The position numbers and the translations under genes were made by a program. The notes under the pieces are model-generated. The model was not told the origin of the DNA, did not search any database, and saw only the letters and a program-made list of their open reading frames with translations. Positions 59,869-64,000 of a stretch of DNA of 64,000 nucleotides are shown piece after piece. Positions within the stretch are counted from its first letter, which is position 1. Every line of letters starts with the position of its first letter. The stretch spans positions 2,356,001 through 2,420,000 of the forward strand of contig NZ_CP090376.1 of the NCBI RefSeq assembly GCF_022836875.1. Reading direction: 5' to 3'. Source of the DNA: Flavobacterium enshiense. Lineage in GTDB: Bacteria > Bacteroidota > Bacteroidia > Flavobacteriales > Flavobacteriaceae.

Positions 59869-61983
59869 TTATATGTTTTCAGTAACAACTTCTAACTTAT
59901 CGCAATAATACTTATACATTTCCTCTTGGGCGCGGAACATTTTCTGATCTGGCTGCTTTCTGTATTTATTGTCTAACTTTTCAGAATGCAAACGGGCTTT
60001 AACATTTGCTTTCCATCCTATTTCGAAAGTATCCAAAAGTTCCTGTTTAACATCTTCGTCGTAAATCGGACAGGTAACTTCTACCCTAGCATCGAGATTT
60101 CGGGTCATAAAATCGGCTGAAGAAATATAAATAAGTGGGTTGCCATCATTCCCAAAAATATACAATCGCGAATGCTCCAGATAATTATCTACTATACTGA
60201 TAGCCTCGATATTCTCGCTCATTCCAGGAATGCCCGGAATCAGGGAACAAATTCCTCTTATAATCAGCTGTATTTTTACACCGGCCCTGCTCGCCTCATA
60301 CAATTTATCGATCATTTTCAGATCAGATAAGCTGTTCATTTTCAATTTAATGAAAGCTTCTCTTCCGGCCAATGCGTTTAAAATCTCAATATCGATCAAT
60401 TTATAAAACTTGGAACGGGTATAATGTGGTGAAACCAACAAGTGCTTGTAACGATACACACGATAGTTCACGTCAAAGAATTCGAAAATTTTTGAAATAT
60501 CACGCATTATCTGTACATGACTTGTAAGTAAGGTAACATCAGTATAAACTTTGGCGGTACTTTCATTGAAATTCCCTGTGGAAATTAATCCGTAACGCCT
60601 AATTTTACCTTCTTCCATACGTTCTATAACACAAATCTTGCTATGAACTTTAAGGCCTTTCACTCCAAAAATCAATTCGATCCCTTCGGTTTGCATCATT
60701 TCGGCATAGGAAATATTGCTGACTTCGTCAAAACGAGCCTGCAATTCAATCTGAACCACCACTTTTTTCCCGTTTTTGGCAGCATTAATAAGCGAACTCA
60801 CGATTTGGGAATTTTTAGCCAAACGATAAAGCGTTATCTTGATTGAAACTACCTTCGGATCCAAAGCCGCTTCACGAAGAAATTTAATCACATAAGAGAA
60901 AGATTGATAGGGCGCATTAATCAAATAGTCTTTATGCTTAATTTTTTCAAGGATACTACCTTCGAGATTTAATCCGACCACCGGAAGCGGAGAATTCTGT
61001 TTTTTCAATAAATCGTATCGGCCCAGATTTGGAAAATCCATATAATCACGACGATTGTGGTAACGGCCGCCCGGAATTAAACTATCCGTGGCATCGATTC
61101 CCATACGCGTAAGGAAGAAAGCAAGCGTATCTTTATCAATGGATTGATCGTAAACAAATCGTACCGGCTCTCCTATTCGTCTGTCTTTTACACTCGACGA
61201 AATTTTTTCCATGAAACTTTTATTCAAATCGGCATCAATATCCAATTCGGCATCACGGGTAATTTTGATCATGTGTGCCGAAATACTTTCATAATCGAAA
61301 ATATTGAAAATATTGTGCAGATTATATCGGATAACATCATCAAGCAGAATGATGTACTGCTTGTCTGTACTTGACGGAAGTACCACAAAACGATTGATAG
61401 TTTTAGGGATTTCAATAACAGCATAACGCGTTTCTTTCTTCTGAACTATTTTGGAAAGAATCGTGTTTTGTGATTTTGGTTTCATCACTAGTTTCACTGC
61501 CAGGTACCCAGAAGTATCTTTCAGCAAAGGAAATTCATCCAAATCATTAAGTATAATTGTAATCAGCTCAGGACTAACCTTTTGAATAAAGAAGTCCTTA
61601 ATAAAATTTTGTTGTTCTTTATTGATTTCATTTTCATTGATGATGAAGATATTCTCCTTCTCCAGCATTTTTTCAATAACGCTCAGGATCCGTAAACTTT
61701 CGGATTGCTGTTCGATAACGATTTCGGTAATTTCTTTAAGCAATTGTTCAGCAGAAATTCCACCAAGGATTTTTTCCCCGGAAATACCTTCTGAGTTTAA
61801 TCTGCGGATCGCAGCATAACGGACACGGAAAAATTCATCTAAATTATTAGAAAAGATACCCAGAAAACGCAACCTGTCCAATAATGGAACTGTTTCGTCT
61901 GCAGCTTCCTGAAGTACTCTTGCGTTAAAGGCTAACCAACTTTTTTCTCTGTCTATATATCTGTTCTCCTGCGTAATGCTCAT
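59869..61983 (-). CDS. ppk1: Ppk1, polyphosphate kinase
   Basis: About 704 residues from the ATG at 61983 (MSITQENRYIDREKSWLAFN), which overlaps the upstream stop by 4 bases; the longer frame to 62043 is unlikely. Domains N, H and two PLD-like domains are recognisable, with the ATP/autophosphorylated His in KVHSKICVIER, the second His in NYLEHSRLYIFGNDG, and DARVEVTCPIYD. It makes polyphosphate from ATP reversibly. It sits in an operon with a SixA-like phosphatase and ppx/gppA. Confidence 0.95.
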   Translation of the reverse strand: MSITQENRYIDREKSWLAFNARVLQEAADETVPLLDRLRFLGIFSNNLDEFFRVRYAAIRRLNSEGISGEKILGGISAEQLLKEITEIVIEQQSESLRILSVIEKMLEKENIFIINENEINKEQQNFIKDFFIQKVSPELITIILNDLDEFPLLKDTSGYLAVKLVMKPKSQNTILSKIVQKKETRYAVIEIPKTINRFVVLPSSTDKQYIILLDDVIRYNLHNIFNIFDYESISAHMIKITRDAELDIDADLNKSFMEKISSSVKDRRIGEPVRFVYDQSIDKDTLAFFLTRMGIDATDSLIPGGRYHNRRDYMDFPNLGRYDLLKKQNSPLPVVGLNLEGSILEKIKHKDYLINAPYQSFSYVIKFLREAALDPKVVSIKITLYRLAKNSQIVSSLINAAKNGKKVVVQIELQARFDEVSNISYAEMMQTEGIELIFGVKGLKVHSKICVIERMEEGKIRRYGLISTGNFNESTAKVYTDVTLLTSHVQIMRDISKIFEFFDVNYRVYRYKHLLVSPHYTRSKFYKLIDIEILNALAGREAFIKLKMNSLSDLKMIDKLYEASRAGVKIQLIIRGICSLIPGIPGMSENIEAISIVDNYLEHSRLYIFGNDGNPLIYISSADFMTRNLDARVEVTCPIYDEDVKQELLDTFEIGWKANVKARLHSEKLDNKYRKQPDQKMFRAQEEMYKYYCDKLEVVTENI

Positions 61984-62468
61984 GATTTTAACTGACTCGG
62001 AAAAACTGTCTTGACTATTTTTCCTCTTTGTATATTTTTCCAATCTTCTTCTTCAAACTTTAACGAGACAAATCCCGATGTTGGGACATTGTCTATATAG
62101 TGGTCTCCAAATTTATTAACAAAATTTGTGATTGCCTCATTATGTCCGAAAAGAATTAAGTTATCATATTTATTTTCGCAGTTTTTTATGGTTGTTTCCA
62201 AACTGCTTTCGTCAAATGTATACAAATCCTCTTTATACATAATAGTCTCTAACGGAATGGCGAGATTTTGTGCATAAATCATAGCCGTTTCTTTAGCTCT
62301 TCTTGCCGGACTGCTCCAGACTATGAATGTTTTTGGTAAAAATCGATCTATCGCATGTGAAGTTAAATGAGCATCACCAATACCTCTTTTAGACAAAGGT
62401 CTGTCCAAATCTTTCAAAGGAGCTTTCCAACTGGATTTTGCATGACGAATAAGAATTAAGTTTTTCAT
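61980..62468 (-). CDS. SixA-like histidine phosphatase
   Basis: 162 residues with the RHG motif LILIRHAKSSWKAPLKDLDRPLS, second catalytic region VWSSPARRAKETA and LILFGHNEAITNFV (His). The small size and composition match SixA/phosphohistidine phosphatases, which remove phosphate from histidine in signalling proteins. Overlaps ppk1 by 4 bases (ATGA), so translationally coupled. Possibly acts on a phosphohistidine enzyme such as Ppk; this is speculation. Confidence 0.9.
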   Translation of the reverse strand: MKNLILIRHAKSSWKAPLKDLDRPLSKRGIGDAHLTSHAIDRFLPKTFIVWSSPARRAKETAMIYAQNLAIPLETIMYKEDLYTFDESSLETTIKNCENKYDNLILFGHNEAITNFVNKFGDHYIDNVPTSGFVSLKFEEEDWKNIQRGKIVKTVFPSQLKS

Positions 62469-62912
62469 AACTAGATATTTATAGTATTATAAAGTAAGTC
62501 AAAAAAAACCAGAAAAGCCAGAGAAGAATTGTCAAATTAATGTTAATTCACGGATAAAACTCCTACTTTCATCGAAAATGCAATCGATTGTTATTGACCC
62601 CAGATTTTTATTAAATAATTTAGACATAACAAATTATCGAATTACATTTTGTTTGAAGCTATCGGGTCATTGTAAATCTTAATACCACAACAAGATTTAT
62701 AATACCCTTCACTCAACTTGTATACTGTTCTTATATAAAGAATAGGAACATACTTGTGTCATTACTTTTCCAACAAATTTTCATTGCTGTGTAAATTTTG
62801 GAGCAGAATGCTGTGTGCATACTTTTTTGTTATGCAAATGATATCTCTGCCTCTGGAATTAGTGTGTTTTTTTATTACCAATTTATTGGATTTAATTAGA
62901 AAAGAAGTGTCT
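62469..62912. other. 444-base intergenic region without a recognised gene
   Basis: AT-rich between the divergent SixA-like and adhesin genes. No open frame of note. TAnnTTTG-like near-matches carry one extra T (TACATTTTG at about 62643, TAAATTTTG at about 62792) and were not accepted as promoters. Confidence 0.5.
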
Positions 62913-64000
62913 ATGAAACCAAAAAATACCACATTACTATTATTATTTTTCCTGATGGGAATTAATACTGTTTTTTCTCAGTTTACGCCACAAAAACCAG
63001 ACTTGCGTTTATGTGGTTCGCCTCCTAATTATTATCAAGGCTACTTCAATTGTGATTCAAATAATTACACGTTGAATCAGGTTTTTCTAAGCCTTACCGA
63101 TCAAAACGGAGTACCGTTGTCCAACACAACCTGTACGCCGGGTTCGAGTCGGCAAATGTATGTTATGTTGAATTACACCTCTAACGCAAACAGCAACATT
63201 TCGCAAACCAGAATTTTTGCCGACTTATCTATAGATGGAACTATAGTTCCTATTAATGCCTATCTTGGGACAGTGGCTCCTGGTGGCGGGCAACGTAAAA
63301 TTTATGGTCCCTTTACCTGGACCTGCGGACAGGAATTGAGATTATGCCGAATTTTAGCCGTATGGCAACCAAATGGTGGTGTTAATGATCCTGAATTAAA
63401 CTCATACAATTGTAGCACTTACAGTAAATCACAATGTGAATTTGGCGACTGTATGATTGTAGCCGCACCATTAGCAGTTGAATACTCATACACTGTTTGT
63501 ACGACAGGAAATCAGTCGACTGTAGTATTTCAAGACTTAACTTCAGGTGGTATTACACCATATTCCTATTCATGGAATTTTGGGGATGGTTCTCCAATAT
63601 CTACGCAACAAAATCCTACACATAATTTCCCATATCCCGGAGGTCCCTATACTGTCACTTTAACAGTAACGGATTCAAATCTTCCAAACAATCTCGTTAG
63701 TACTTATACGCAAATCATTACTCCTCCTGCTCCGATAACTATTACAGGTCAAGTAACTTCTGCAAGTTGTGCAAATCAGAATAATGGTGCCATTGATGCT
63801 ACAGTTTCAGGCGGCACAACTCCTTATACCTATTCATGGAGTAATGGGCAAACCACACAAGATATTTCAGGGCTAGCTCCTGGCAACTATACTCTTACCG
63901 TAACTGATGCTTTTGGCTGTACCAAAAGTCAATCATTTATTATTGGAAATGGTGACACAACAAATCCGGTGATAACTGCTCCAAACGATGTATCTATTGA
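62913..64000 (+). CDS. SprB-like adhesin, PKD and SprB-repeat protein (N-terminal part only)
   Basis: At least 362 codons, open at the right edge. Signal peptide: residues 1-23, ending NTVFSQ. An N-terminal Cys-rich domain (about 24-190) is followed by a PKD domain (YSYSWNFGDGSPIS ... YTVTLTVTD). Then comes an SprB-type repeat (SCANQNNGAIDATVSGGTTP, YTYSWSNGQTTQDISGL, APGNYTLTVTDAFGCT) and the start of an HYR-like segment (NPVITAPNDVSI). Such proteins are large cell-surface adhesins, often secreted by type IX and used in gliding or attachment. Length and sorting tail lie outside the window. Confidence 0.88.
   Translation, partial: MKPKNTTLLLLFFLMGINTVFSQFTPQKPDLRLCGSPPNYYQGYFNCDSNNYTLNQVFLSLTDQNGVPLSNTTCTPGSSRQMYVMLNYTSNANSNISQTRIFADLSIDGTIVPINAYLGTVAPGGGQRKIYGPFTWTCGQELRLCRILAVWQPNGGVNDPELNSYNCSTYSKSQCEFGDCMIVAAPLAVEYSYTVCTTGNQSTVVFQDLTSGGITPYSYSWNFGDGSPISTQQNPTHNFPYPGGPYTVTLTVTDSNLPNNLVSTYTQIITPPAPITITGQVTSASCANQNNGAIDATVSGGTTPYTYSWSNGQTTQDISGLAPGNYTLTVTDAFGCTKSQSFIIGNGDTTNPVITAPNDVSI

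Overview
This window looks like chromosomal DNA from a Flavobacterium-type member of the Bacteroidota. The DNA is AT-rich. Promoters follow the -33 TTG / -7 TAnnTTTG pattern known from this phylum, and Shine-Dalgarno sequences are weak or absent. Typical lineage genes are present: the type IX secretion regulator PorX, proteins with type IX sorting tails, a bifunctional LpxC/FabZ, a CzcA fused to an outer-membrane factor, and an SprB-like adhesin. No prophage, plasmid, rRNA operon or CRISPR array was seen.

Layout. 1-5.3 kb: histidine operon hisG-D-C-B-H-A on the minus strand, preceded by a leader peptide with four consecutive His codons and an intrinsic terminator (attenuator). 5.3-14.6 kb: a metal-efflux locus with a membrane protein, a CzcB-type adaptor, a CzcA-OMF fusion gene interrupted by one in-frame TGA, a sensor kinase, a cation diffusion facilitator and a response regulator. 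Two sets of three CTTAAG-like boxes spaced 11 bp apart lie in front of czcA and in front of a divergent LtaS-like sulfatase-fold gene. 14.6-24.8 kb: the LtaS-like protein, a VWA-like membrane protein, FabG, a four-gene module (lipoprotein, VTC-type polyphosphate polymerase domain, DUF4956, DUF2490-like), an unknown secreted protein and SucD. 24.9-31.5 kb: lipid A cluster (lpxD, lpxC/fabZ, lpxA, efp, a second lpxD, an NTF2-like gene) and an HD hydrolase. 31.6-38.8 kb: M13 peptidase, cupin, GNAT, porX, tsaE and an alanine dehydrogenase-like gene.

38.8-43.1 kb is the most plastic stretch. A tRNA-Val is followed by a small GIY-YIG nuclease gene and then by a degenerate second copy of the tRNA with its terminator. 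Next come a small membrane protein, a decayed proline dehydrogenase fragment, a surface protein with seven 58-residue repeats and a type IX sorting tail, and an intact proline dehydrogenase. 43.1-50.5 kb: aroB, an arginine decarboxylase/deoxyhypusine-synthase-like pair, an acidic protein, DinB, Lrp, an M14 peptidase, and an HTH regulator. The divergent region between the last two carries six TTTAC-N4-GTAAA operators. 50.5-62.5 kb: acyltransferase, methyltransferase, kdsB, a RecD-like helicase, DUF3822, rsmD, RNase P RNA, a tandem pair of small paralogues, dnaX with an A10 slippage site separating gamma and tau, and a polyphosphate set (ppx/gppA, ppk1, SixA-like). The right edge holds the first 1.1 kb of a PKD/SprB-repeat adhesin gene.

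Functional themes are histidine synthesis under attenuation, metal efflux under a two-component system that may also control an envelope enzyme, lipid A assembly, and two separate polyphosphate-related loci. All calls come from reading the sequence; no database search was run.
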